Shown here in pieces: positions 14,359-21,106 of a stretch of 21,106 nt of DNA (its first letter is position 1; each line of letters begins with the position of its first letter). The DNA is from Desulfobacteraceae bacterium. GTDB taxonomy: Bacteria; Desulfobacterota; Desulfobacteria; Desulfobacterales; UBA5616. The stretch lies in NCBI GenBank assembly GCA_030620375.1, contig JAUXEW010000018.1:1-21106 (forward strand), given 5' to 3'. A model generated the notes under the pieces. That model had not been told where the DNA came from and made no database searches. It saw only the letters and a program-made list of their open reading frames with translations. The position numbers and the translations under genes are program-made.

Positions 14359-15534
14359 ATGAAAAACCTGTCTATACTCGGCTCAACCGGTTCCATTGGG
14401 CGCAATACGCTGAAGATCGTGGAGATGTTCCCGGAGCGTTTTTCCGTAAAAGCCCTGACGGCTGCTCGTAATGTCCAACTGTTGGCTGAACAGATCGAGT
14501 TGTTCCGCCCGGATATGGTTGCGGTGCTTGATGAGGACCATGCCGGAAAGTTGAAGAACTTGCTTCATCCGGCAACAGATATTGAAATTTTTTACGGCGA
14601 TGCGGGATACCGGCAGGCAGCTACGTTTGAGCCCGTGAACCTGGTGGTGGCCGCAATGGTGGGGGCTGCCGGATTGATGCCCACGCTGGCCGCCATATCC
14701 GCCGGGAAAGATATTGCCTTGGCAAACAAGGAAACCCTTGTTATGGCAGGCGAAATCGTTATGCAAAAGGCCGCGTCAAAAGGAATTAAAATCCTTCCCG
14801 TCGATAGTGAACACAGCGCCGTCTTCCAAAGCATTGCCGGAAACCGCAAAACGGATGTTGAAAAAATCTTTCTCACCGCTTCCGGCGGTCCGTTTTTAAA
14901 CCGGCCCGAAAGTGATTTTGCCGGGATTAAACCCGATGATGCATTGAAACACCCGAATTGGCAGATGGGGAAAAAGATCAGTATCGATTCGGCTACCCTC
15001 ATGAATAAGGGACTGGAAATTATCGAAGCGGCGTTTCTCTTTGATATCCCCCAGGAAATGATCGAGGTTGTCATTCATCCTCAAAGTATCATTCATTCCA
15101 TGGTTGGTTACAAGGACGGTTCGGTTATGGCTCAATTGGGGATTCCTGATATGAGAGGTGCGATTGCCTATGCCATCTCTTATCCGGAGCGGCTTCCCAC
15201 AAGACAGCCCCTTCCGGATTTTGTCAATATTGCATCACTGACATTTCAGCAGCCGGACACGAAAAAATTCCCCTGTCTTTCGCTGGCCATAAAGGCTTGC
15301 AAAATCGGAAAAACATTACCGGCGGTGTTAAATGCGGCAAACGAAATTGCGGTACAGGCATTTTTAGATCTTAAGATTCCGTTTGTTGATATTCCCGGGA
15401 TTATTCAAAATGTTATGGAAGCGCATACCGTTGTCATGAACCCAACTCTTTCCGACATCCTTGATGCCGATGCGTGGGCCAGGAAAGAAGCCTCAATGAT
15501 AACCGGCGATATCGGGCTTAAAGCGAATATTTAA
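14359..15534 (+). CDS. dxr: 1-deoxy-D-xylulose-5-phosphate reductoisomerase
   Basis: Dxr catalyses the second step of the methylerythritol phosphate pathway, turning DXP into MEP with NADPH; it is the target of fosmidomycin. The 391 residues show the NADPH-binding GSTGSIG (8-14), LANKETLV (121-128), and metal and substrate residues D149 and E151 in PVDSEH. ASGGPF follows, then NWQMGKKISIDSATLMNKGLE with E220. AAGGAA lies about 8 bases before the ATG. It supplies isoprenoid precursors that UppS, two genes upstream, consumes. Confidence 0.97.
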   Translation: MKNLSILGSTGSIGRNTLKIVEMFPERFSVKALTAARNVQLLAEQIELFRPDMVAVLDEDHAGKLKNLLHPATDIEIFYGDAGYRQAATFEPVNLVVAAMVGAAGLMPTLAAISAGKDIALANKETLVMAGEIVMQKAASKGIKILPVDSEHSAVFQSIAGNRKTDVEKIFLTASGGPFLNRPESDFAGIKPDDALKHPNWQMGKKISIDSATLMNKGLEIIEAAFLFDIPQEMIEVVIHPQSIIHSMVGYKDGSVMAQLGIPDMRGAIAYAISYPERLPTRQPLPDFVNIASLTFQQPDTKKFPCLSLAIKACKIGKTLPAVLNAANEIAVQAFLDLKIPFVDIPGIIQNVMEAHTVVMNPTLSDILDADAWARKEASMITGDIGLKANI

Positions 15535-15581
15535 CTGATTCATCTTGACGTTTGGATTAAAATTAACATATTTATACGGCT

Positions 15582-16649
15582 ATGAGTTATATCATTTCAT
15601 TAATCATCGTTTTAGGGGTTTTAATTTTTATTCACGAGCTCGGCCACTTTATGGTTGCCAGACTTTGCGGGGTCGGAGTGGAGAAATTTTCGCTGGGAAT
15701 CGGGCCTCGGATATTCGGAAAAAAAATCGGTATTACCGATTATCGGATTTCCGCTTTACCGCTGGGTGGGTTTGTCAAGATGATCGGAGAAGAACCGGAT
15801 TCAGAAGTCGATCCGGCCGATATACCGCTGTCTTTTACGCACAAGCATGTTTTTAAGCGAATGATGATTGTTGCGGCAGGCCCGATTTTTAATGTCTTGC
15901 TGGCGGTCGTCATCTTTTTCTGTTTTTTCCAAATTTACGGCACGTTTCAATTGGAGCCTGTTGTAAGTTCTGTTCAGGATGGAACGCCGGCCATGGAAGC
16001 CGGTTTGCAGAATGGAGATCGGATCGCCGCAATCGAAGGGGTCTCGATCAACAGTTGGGATGACATGGTCGCCATTATTTCAGACAGCCATGGGGAACCC
16101 CTCTGGATGTCTGTCCGGCGGGGAGAATCGGAGATAGAGGTTCATGTTACACCGGTAATAAAATCCGATCAAAACCTGTTCGGTGAGACGGTAGACCGGT
16201 ATGTGATCGGTATTACGGCTTCCGGCGAGCATGTCCGAACGATCAAACTCAATCCCATTGAGGCGCTTTATCAAAGCCTGGCCCAGACATATAAGGTTTC
16301 AGAGCTGATGGTCGTCGGTATTGTAAAGCTCATTAAAGGGGATATCTCCACCAAGAATCTGGGGGGGCCGATTATGATCGCCCAGATGGCCGGTGACCAG
16401 GCAAAGCAAGGGGCCGCCAATCTGATATATTTTATTGCCTTCATCAGCATTAATCTGGCCATCATCAACTTTCTTCCCATACCGGTATTGGACGGCGGGC
16501 ACTTAATGTTCTTTTTAATCGAAGCGATCTCAGGACGTCCCGTAAGTATAAGAATACGTGAAATTGCCCAGCAAGTGGGAATATTTGCATTAATCCTGCT
16601 GACGATTTTTGTCTTTTATAATGATATAACAAGAATCCTTTTTAGTTAG
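15582..16649 (+). CDS. rseP: Site-2 metalloprotease RseP (single-PDZ form)
   Basis: RseP is an inner-membrane zinc protease that cuts anti-sigma factors and signal-peptide remnants within the membrane. The 355 residues begin with a transmembrane helix carrying the zinc motif H18-E-L-G-H22. The conserved ALPLGGFVKM is at about 58-67. A second membrane segment with AAGPIFNVLLA, one PDZ domain (about 125-190) and a third active-site element LPIPVLDGGHL (D304) follow. A last hydrophobic helix ends the protein. E. coli RseP has about 450 residues and two PDZ domains; this shorter form has one. It follows dxr by 47 bp. Its anti-sigma substrate is not in the window. Confidence 0.95.
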   Translation: MSYIISLIIVLGVLIFIHELGHFMVARLCGVGVEKFSLGIGPRIFGKKIGITDYRISALPLGGFVKMIGEEPDSEVDPADIPLSFTHKHVFKRMMIVAAGPIFNVLLAVVIFFCFFQIYGTFQLEPVVSSVQDGTPAMEAGLQNGDRIAAIEGVSINSWDDMVAIISDSHGEPLWMSVRRGESEIEVHVTPVIKSDQNLFGETVDRYVIGITASGEHVRTIKLNPIEALYQSLAQTYKVSELMVVGIVKLIKGDISTKNLGGPIMIAQMAGDQAKQGAANLIYFIAFISINLAIINFLPIPVLDGGHLMFFLIEAISGRPVSIRIREIAQQVGIFALILLTIFVFYNDITRILFS

Positions 16650-16672
16650 TGCCTGAACGAAAACTGCCAATT

Positions 16673-16694
16673 GGACTTTTTACGAAACCATCAT
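16673..16694 (+). repeat. Solo right end of the MITE-like family (D) upstream of purL
   Basis: GGACTTTTTACGAAACCATC matches the right terminal repeats of elements A and B. No left partner is visible in the short spacer or in the rseP end. It stops 28 bp before the purL ATG. Confidence 0.65.
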
Positions 16695-16722
16695 AATTGG
16701 TTGTTAACGGCATAAATATATC

Positions 16723-19719
16723 ATGGCCTTTCGACTCGAAATTGCATTAAAACCCGATCTGTTTGATGCCGAAGGTGAGGGCATCCGCCAAAAGGCTAAG
16801 GATTATTTTGGAATTAACATCGAAAAAATCCGGACGATTCATGTGGTTACCATTGATGCTGATTTTACGGCGGAGCAGTTGACCATTATTCAAAAGGAAT
16901 TGTTTACCAATCCGGTTACGCAGATTTCTTCTTACAGCCCCTTGCCGGTTGAATTTGACTGGACCGTCTGGATGGGTTTCCGGCCGGGGGTGAAAGATAA
17001 CCCGGGAGATACGGCGATTGAAGCGATTGAAGATGTATTACAGGTTAGATTCGGGCCGGATGAAGCGGTATATACCTCGAAGCGGTACGGCATGGTCGGG
17101 AAAGGAATCAGTTCTGAAGATGCGAACCAAATTGCCTCCGAGATTCTGGCCAATGATATTATCCAACAGTGGAAGGTGTTTTCTTCTGCAGATTGGGATT
17201 CGGAAACCGGCATCGGCTTTATCATTCCAAAAGTCATTCTAAACCACACACCTACTGTCACAACGATACCTATCGGCAGTGATGCGGAGTTAAAAAAAGT
17301 CAGTGATGAAAGAAATTTAGCCCTTCATCCCAATGATATTCCCACCATTCGGGCATATTTTTTGGACAAGGACATTCAAACCCACCGGAAACGGGTCGGC
17401 CTCCTTGATCCCACGGATATCGAACTGGAATATATTTCACAGGCCAGAAGTGATCACTGCAACCACAATACGTTCAGGGGGTTATTTCGTTATCGGGACG
17501 AAGAGACCGGTGAAGAAACGATTGTGGACAACCTTTTTAAAACCTGCATTGAGGTCCCCACCCTTGAATTAAAAAAGAAAAAACCCTGGGTAATATCGGT
17601 GTTGTGGGACAATGCCGGCGCCGGCCTTTTTGATAAAGACCATTATTATGTTATCACCGGAGAAACCCATAATTCACCTTCCAATATAGAAGCTTACGGC
17701 GGGGCTATTACCGGTATCGTCGGGGTGTACCGGGATCCATTAGGCACGGGTAAGGGATCCAAGCTGGTGATGGGAGGATACGGCTATTGCGTCGGGCCGA
17801 GAGATTATGAGGGAGCGCTAAAACCGCATCTATCTCCCCGACGGCTATTGGACGGTGTGATTGAGGGCGTTCGGGACGGGGGTAACAAAAGCGGTATCCC
17901 CACGACGTTCGGTCAGGTACTGTTTCATCCCGGATATATGGGGAAATGCCTGGTATTTGTAACGGCAGTCGGGATTATGCCGGCCGAGGTGGATGGCGCG
18001 CCGGCGGAACAGAAAAAAACCTCTCCCGGGGATTTAATCATCATGTGCGGTGGGAGGGTCGGAAAGGACGGCATCCACGGGGTGACGGCGTCCTCCGAGG
18101 TTTATTCCGAGCATACGCCCGCCGGCCATGTCCAAATCGGCGATCCATACACACAGAAAAAGATGCACGATTTTCTGCTGGAATCCCGGGATCAGGGGCT
18201 AATTCAATTTATTACAGACAACGGGGGGGGCGGGCTTTCCTCGTCCATTGGGGAGTCTGCAAGGTTTTCCAACGGTTGTGAAGTCCGGCTTCAGGAAGTC
18301 CCGTTAAAATATGAAGGTCTGAATCAATGGGAAATCTGGGTCTCCGAGTCTCAAGAGCGTATGACGGTGGCAGTGAATCCGACGCATCTGGACCGGTTCC
18401 TTGCTCTGTCCGGGCAGCATGCCGTGGAGAGTACGGTAATCGGCCGGTATACGGACTCAGGCAAACTCCACATCACGTATAACGATGAGACCTGTGCGTA
18501 TGTTGATATGGATTTACTGACATCGGGTTTTCCGCAGTGGGAATTCGACGCAAAATGGCTGTCCCCAAAACGGCGCTGCCTTTTTGAACCGGTGCTGAAC
18601 GAGCCGGCTAAATACGGGCCGCTGCTGCTGGATTTGTTGGCCCGCCCCAATATTGCTTCTAAGGAGTGGATTTGCCGCCAGTATGACCATGAGGTTCAAG
18701 GAACCAGCGTGATCAAGCCCTTAGTGGGCGAGAACCGTGACGTGAATAGTGATGCGGCGGTGATCCGGCCGGTTCTGGATTCGAACAAAGGACTTGCATT
18801 CGCCCAGGCGCTGATCCCCGGTTATTCAGCTATTGACGCCTATCATATGGTTGCCTGCACGATTGATGAAGCGGTCCGCAGGTTGATCGCCGTTGGAGCG
18901 GATTTCGAGCATATCGGCGGGGTTGATAATTTTTGCTGGCCCAATATCCAGTACCATGCCGATGAGAACCCGGACGGCAGACAGAAAGCGGCGCAGCTTG
19001 TTCGGGCGTGCTGGGCGCTTAAGGACCTCTGCCTGGCCTATGAGATTCCCCTTTTATCCGGCAAGGACAGCATGTATGTGGACGGATATCTTATGGGAAG
19101 GTATGGGGAGTCGCACAAGATTTCCGCTCTGGAAACCATGCAGTTTTCAAGCATCGGAGTTGTGGATGATGTGGCCAAATGTATTTCAATGGATAGCAAG
19201 ATTCCGGGTGACCGGGTCTATATCCTGGGTGTTACGGGAGATGAACTGGGAGGGTCCGAATATTATGAGCACTTCGGTTATGTGGGATTAAACGTTCCCC
19301 GGGTGGATGCGGATCGGTTTGCCGTTTTATACCGGGCATTGTCCCATGCCGTAAGGGAAGAACTGGTCGCTTCGGCTCACGGCGTGTATCGCGGCGGTCT
19401 AGGGGTCCATCTGGCGATGGTGGCCATGGGTGGCAACCGGGGGATGCGCATTGATTTGGCAAAAGTACCAGTGACAGGTGTGGATCGAAACGATGGCGTT
19501 CTTTTTTCAGAATCCCCCGGCCGTTTCATTGTGACGATTGCTCCTGAGAATGAAGCGAAATTTGAAAACCTGTTTAAACAGCTTGATTGTTCCTGTATCG
19601 GAACCGTCACCCGGGATTCCGAATTCATCATTCACGGGATTAAAGGGGAAGTATTGGTTTCAGTTTCCGTAAAAAAGCTGAAAGATGCATGGAAAAGGCC
19701 ATTTGGAGATTTGATATGA
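16723..19719 (+). CDS. purL: Phosphoribosylformylglycinamidine (FGAM) synthase, PurS-PurL fusion without glutaminase domain
   Basis: This is the ATP-dependent synthetase part of step four of purine synthesis (FGAR to FGAM). The 998 residues begin with two PurS-like segments (about 3-70 and 78-155), the layout found at the N-terminus of large PurL. A linker domain with ISQARSDHCNHNTFRG (about 238-253) follows, then the first AIRS half starting at GETHNSPSNIEAYGGAITG (about 313-331). A glycine-rich stretch DNGGGGLSSS and a second AIRS half with LSGKDSMYVDGYL follow. There is no C-terminal glutamine amidotransferase; the neighbour purQ supplies it. It is thus between the small PurL (about 720-740 aa with separate PurS) and the large one-chain enzyme (about 1300 aa). 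No good Shine-Dalgarno precedes the ATG. Confidence 0.93.
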   Translation: MAFRLEIALKPDLFDAEGEGIRQKAKDYFGINIEKIRTIHVVTIDADFTAEQLTIIQKELFTNPVTQISSYSPLPVEFDWTVWMGFRPGVKDNPGDTAIEAIEDVLQVRFGPDEAVYTSKRYGMVGKGISSEDANQIASEILANDIIQQWKVFSSADWDSETGIGFIIPKVILNHTPTVTTIPIGSDAELKKVSDERNLALHPNDIPTIRAYFLDKDIQTHRKRVGLLDPTDIELEYISQARSDHCNHNTFRGLFRYRDEETGEETIVDNLFKTCIEVPTLELKKKKPWVISVLWDNAGAGLFDKDHYYVITGETHNSPSNIEAYGGAITGIVGVYRDPLGTGKGSKLVMGGYGYCVGPRDYEGALKPHLSPRRLLDGVIEGVRDGGNKSGIPTTFGQVLFHPGYMGKCLVFVTAVGIMPAEVDGAPAEQKKTSPGDLIIMCGGRVGKDGIHGVTASSEVYSEHTPAGHVQIGDPYTQKKMHDFLLESRDQGLIQFITDNGGGGLSSSIGESARFSNGCEVRLQEVPLKYEGLNQWEIWVSESQERMTVAVNPTHLDRFLALSGQHAVESTVIGRYTDSGKLHITYNDETCAYVDMDLLTSGFPQWEFDAKWLSPKRRCLFEPVLNEPAKYGPLLLDLLARPNIASKEWICRQYDHEVQGTSVIKPLVGENRDVNSDAAVIRPVLDSNKGLAFAQALIPGYSAIDAYHMVACTIDEAVRRLIAVGADFEHIGGVDNFCWPNIQYHADENPDGRQKAAQLVRACWALKDLCLAYEIPLLSGKDSMYVDGYLMGRYGESHKISALETMQFSSIGVVDDVAKCISMDSKIPGDRVYILGVTGDELGGSEYYEHFGYVGLNVPRVDADRFAVLYRALSHAVREELVASAHGVYRGGLGVHLAMVAMGGNRGMRIDLAKVPVTGVDRNDGVLFSESPGRFIVTIAPENEAKFENLFKQLDCSCIGTVTRDSEFIIHGIKGEVLVSVSVKKLKDAWKRPFGDLI

Positions 19720-20537
19720 CGGATGTTCGGGCATTAGTACTGACCGGATACGGATTGAACTGCGATCATGAGACGGCCCATGCGTTCGCGCTGGCCGGCG
19801 CAAGGGCCAGTCGGGTACATATCAATTCGTTAATCGATGGGTCCGTTGGCTTGAAAGACTTTCAGATCATGGTGTTTGTCGGCGGATTCAGCTGGGGGGA
19901 CGATCATGGCGCAGGGGTGATTCAGGCCGTTCGAATGAAAACCCATCTGGGTGATAACCTGCTTGAATTTGTTGAAAAAGGCAATCTTGTCCTGGGAATC
20001 TGTAACGGATTTCAGACCCTTGTCAATTTAGGCTTATTACCCGGTTTTAGCGACGACTACCAACAGCGTTCCGTGGCGTTGACGTTTAATGACTGCGGAA
20101 ATTTTAGAGATGAATGGATATCCCTTAAAGTGAATCCCTCTTCCCCTTGTGCGTTTACCCGGGGTATGAATCGGTTGGAGTTGCCCATCCGACACGGTGA
20201 GGGAAAGTTTTTTTCCGATAAAGATACGATTCAGCGTCTTATGGGGGGAAATCAGGTGGTCGTTCAGTACACCCGGCCGGATGGCAGCCCGGCAAACGGA
20301 AAATTTCCCTTTAACCCCAATGGCTCGGTTTTTGACGTCGCCGGTATCTGCGACCCTAGCGGGAGAGTTTTTGGATTGATGCCTCACCCCGAAGGCTACA
20401 ACCATTTTACCAACCACCCGAACTGGACCCGCCTGAAAGAACGGCTCAAACGTGAGGGCCGCCGCATCGGCACCGGACCCACCCCCGGCATTCTATTATT
20501 TAAAAATGCGGTTGAGTTTATCGAAAACCGTTCATGA
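19716..20537 (+). CDS. purQ: FGAM synthase glutaminase subunit (PurQ)
   Basis: This class I glutamine amidotransferase releases ammonia from glutamine for PurL. The 273 residues show LTGYGLNCDHET at the N-terminus, GGFSWGDDHGAG (about 56-67), the nucleophile C96 in GICNGFQ, and H224 and E226 in MPHPEGY. The start is the ATG at 19716, overlapping the purL TGA as ATGA, with GGAG seven bases upstream. An in-frame upstream ATG at 19689 would add nine residues and is not preferred. The four-base overlap implies coupled, roughly equal synthesis. The protein is longer than the small PurQ of Bacillus (about 227 aa) and resembles the glutaminase domain of large PurL, as if the one-chain enzyme had been split or not yet fused. 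Confidence 0.94.
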   Translation: MTDVRALVLTGYGLNCDHETAHAFALAGARASRVHINSLIDGSVGLKDFQIMVFVGGFSWGDDHGAGVIQAVRMKTHLGDNLLEFVEKGNLVLGICNGFQTLVNLGLLPGFSDDYQQRSVALTFNDCGNFRDEWISLKVNPSSPCAFTRGMNRLELPIRHGEGKFFSDKDTIQRLMGGNQVVVQYTRPDGSPANGKFPFNPNGSVFDVAGICDPSGRVFGLMPHPEGYNHFTNHPNWTRLKERLKREGRRIGTGPTPGILLFKNAVEFIENRS

Positions 20538-20608
20538 CGGCCAGTTAAACAATTCTTACCCCATTCTGTTTTCCACCTTTTTAAGTGTCCCCTTCAGATC
20601 CAACCTTA

Positions 20609-20659
20609 TGAACAAGCCATGCGTGCGCATTCCCCGTAGTTTGTTGCGAGAGGTTTCAA
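20609..20659 (+). repeat. REP-like dispersed repeat, copy 3
   Basis: This more diverged copy of the repeat at 2925-2977 and 4744-4797 shares TGAACAAGC, GCGCATTCCCCGTAG and a final GGTTTCA in place of GGCTTCA. The hairpin is weakened by changes in the second arm. It lies 71 bp after the purQ stop. Confidence 0.65.
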
Positions 20660-20695
20660 TAGCCAATTAAATAGTAGTAAAATAGCCAAAATCTA

Positions 20696-20728
20696 CCTAT
20701 AATGATAATAATAATAATCATTATAAGG
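20696..20728. other. AT-rich palindrome after purQ
   Basis: TATAATGAT (20698-20706) and ATCATTATA (20717-20725) are perfect inverted repeats around a 10-base AATAATAATA loop. A flanking CC/GG pair is offset by one bulged base. No T run follows, so it is not a standard terminator. A protein-binding operator is possible. Confidence 0.45.
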
Positions 20729-20757
20729 GATTAAAATCATATTTTTTAACTTTTCCC

Positions 20758-20786
20758 TTGATATTTTCTCCACATCATTATATGAG
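20758..20786 (+). promoter_or_regulatory. Weak candidate promoter
   Basis: TTGATA (20758-20763) and TATGAG (20781-20786) are 17 bases apart. They would drive something to the right of the window. By eye only, in an AT-rich region where chance matches are common. Confidence 0.2.
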
Positions 20787-20852
20787 TGCCTTCGCATAGA
20801 TAAATATAACGGATGATGTAAAGTAAAATATACCGATAAACACCGGATTGGA

Positions 20853-20915
20853 GAGCAGGGGACATATGGTAAAAATGGTTAATTGTCAATTGCCAATGAA
20901 TAATTGTTAATTTAA
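20853..20915 (+). repeat. 63-bp direct repeat, copy 1
   Basis: It begins GAGCAGGGGACATATGG and ends TTGTTAATTTAA, and is identical to 21044-21106 at every base. The start-to-start distance is 191 bp. The AATT-rich part is also partly complementary to 21008-21023 (14 of 16 bases). Confidence 0.95.
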
Positions 20916-21043
20916 CGGACATAGAAAGTACATATTTTCAATGAGTTGCAGGATTTCTGAGACGTTAGATGACCTCCAATTACCAGTTGGCAATTAATAA
21001 TTAGCAATTGGCAATTAGCAATTATAATTAGAAATTAGAAATG

Positions 21044-21106
21044 GAGCAGGGGACATATGGTAAAAATGGTTAATTGTCAATTGCCAATGAATAATTGTTA
21101 ATTTAA
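21044..21106 (+). repeat. 63-bp direct repeat, copy 2 (runs to the window edge)
   Basis: It is identical to 20853-20915. The match is cut only by the end of the window, so the true repeat may be longer and may recur at a period near 191 bp. Confidence 0.95.

Larger units (their letters stand above)
20538..21106. other. 570-bp gene-free end of the window
   Basis: No coding sequence is supported on either strand. The region is AT-rich and holds a REP-like repeat (20609-20659), a palindrome (20696-20728), a weak promoter-like pair, an AATT-rich low-complexity stretch (20985-21042) and two copies of a 63-bp direct repeat. No intrinsic terminator for purQ was found. Confidence 0.6.

Noticed and set aside
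14211..14471. 86-residue frame over the start of dxr
   Set aside because: It is made of element B sequence and then dxr out of frame.
20853..21106. CRISPR array
   Set aside because: Only two units, a 63-bp repeat and a 128-bp AT-rich interval do not fit repeat-spacer dimensions, and no cas gene is present.

Overview
The window is an ordinary chromosomal housekeeping region of a Gram-negative bacterium. The protein sequences and the style of the intergenic repeats suggest Desulfobacterota, probably Desulfobacterales; this is inferred from remembered family resemblance, not a search. The clues are a short 198-residue EF-Ts, an adenylate kinase with an unusual LID, a PurS-PurL fusion, and spacers filled with inverted-repeat elements.

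Layout. Positions 1-180 hold what looks like the end of a foreign or decayed gene, a strong terminator and possible integrase debris beside a tRNA-Arg(CCG) (198-273, minus). A minus-strand block follows: folC, rpsU, adk and cca (331-4348). After a 760-bp spacer with a plus-strand promoter-like site and repeats, everything is on the plus strand. First come rho, rpmE, prfA and prmC (5111-8903). Then comes the widely conserved rpsB-tsf-pyrH-frr-uppS-cdsA-dxr-rseP cluster (9374-16649). Last are purL (PurS-PurL fusion) and purQ (16723-20537), overlapping by four bases. The final 570 bp has no gene and contains a REP-like repeat, a palindrome and a 63-bp direct repeat that reaches the window edge.

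Function. The genes cover translation (S21, L31, S2, EF-Ts, RF1, the RF1 methylase PrmC, RRF, tRNA CCA addition), transcription termination (Rho), nucleotide metabolism (adenylate kinase, UMP kinase, FGAM synthase), folate polyglutamylation, and envelope or isoprenoid synthesis (UppS, CdsA, Dxr, RseP). PrmC modifies the product of the gene it overlaps. PurL and PurQ form one enzyme. Dxr feeds the isoprenoid pathway used by UppS.

I do not see a new defence, biosynthetic or mobile system. The most unusual signal is non-coding: members of one TIR-bearing, MITE-like repeat family lie with the same end 22-49 bp upstream of the start codons of rho, rpsB, dxr and purL, with a probable fragment before cdsA. 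A second REP-like family occurs three times. Several genes appear to use TTG starts (rpsU, pyrH, probably uppS), and several longer open frames were shortened because their extra N-termini are translated repeat or spacer.
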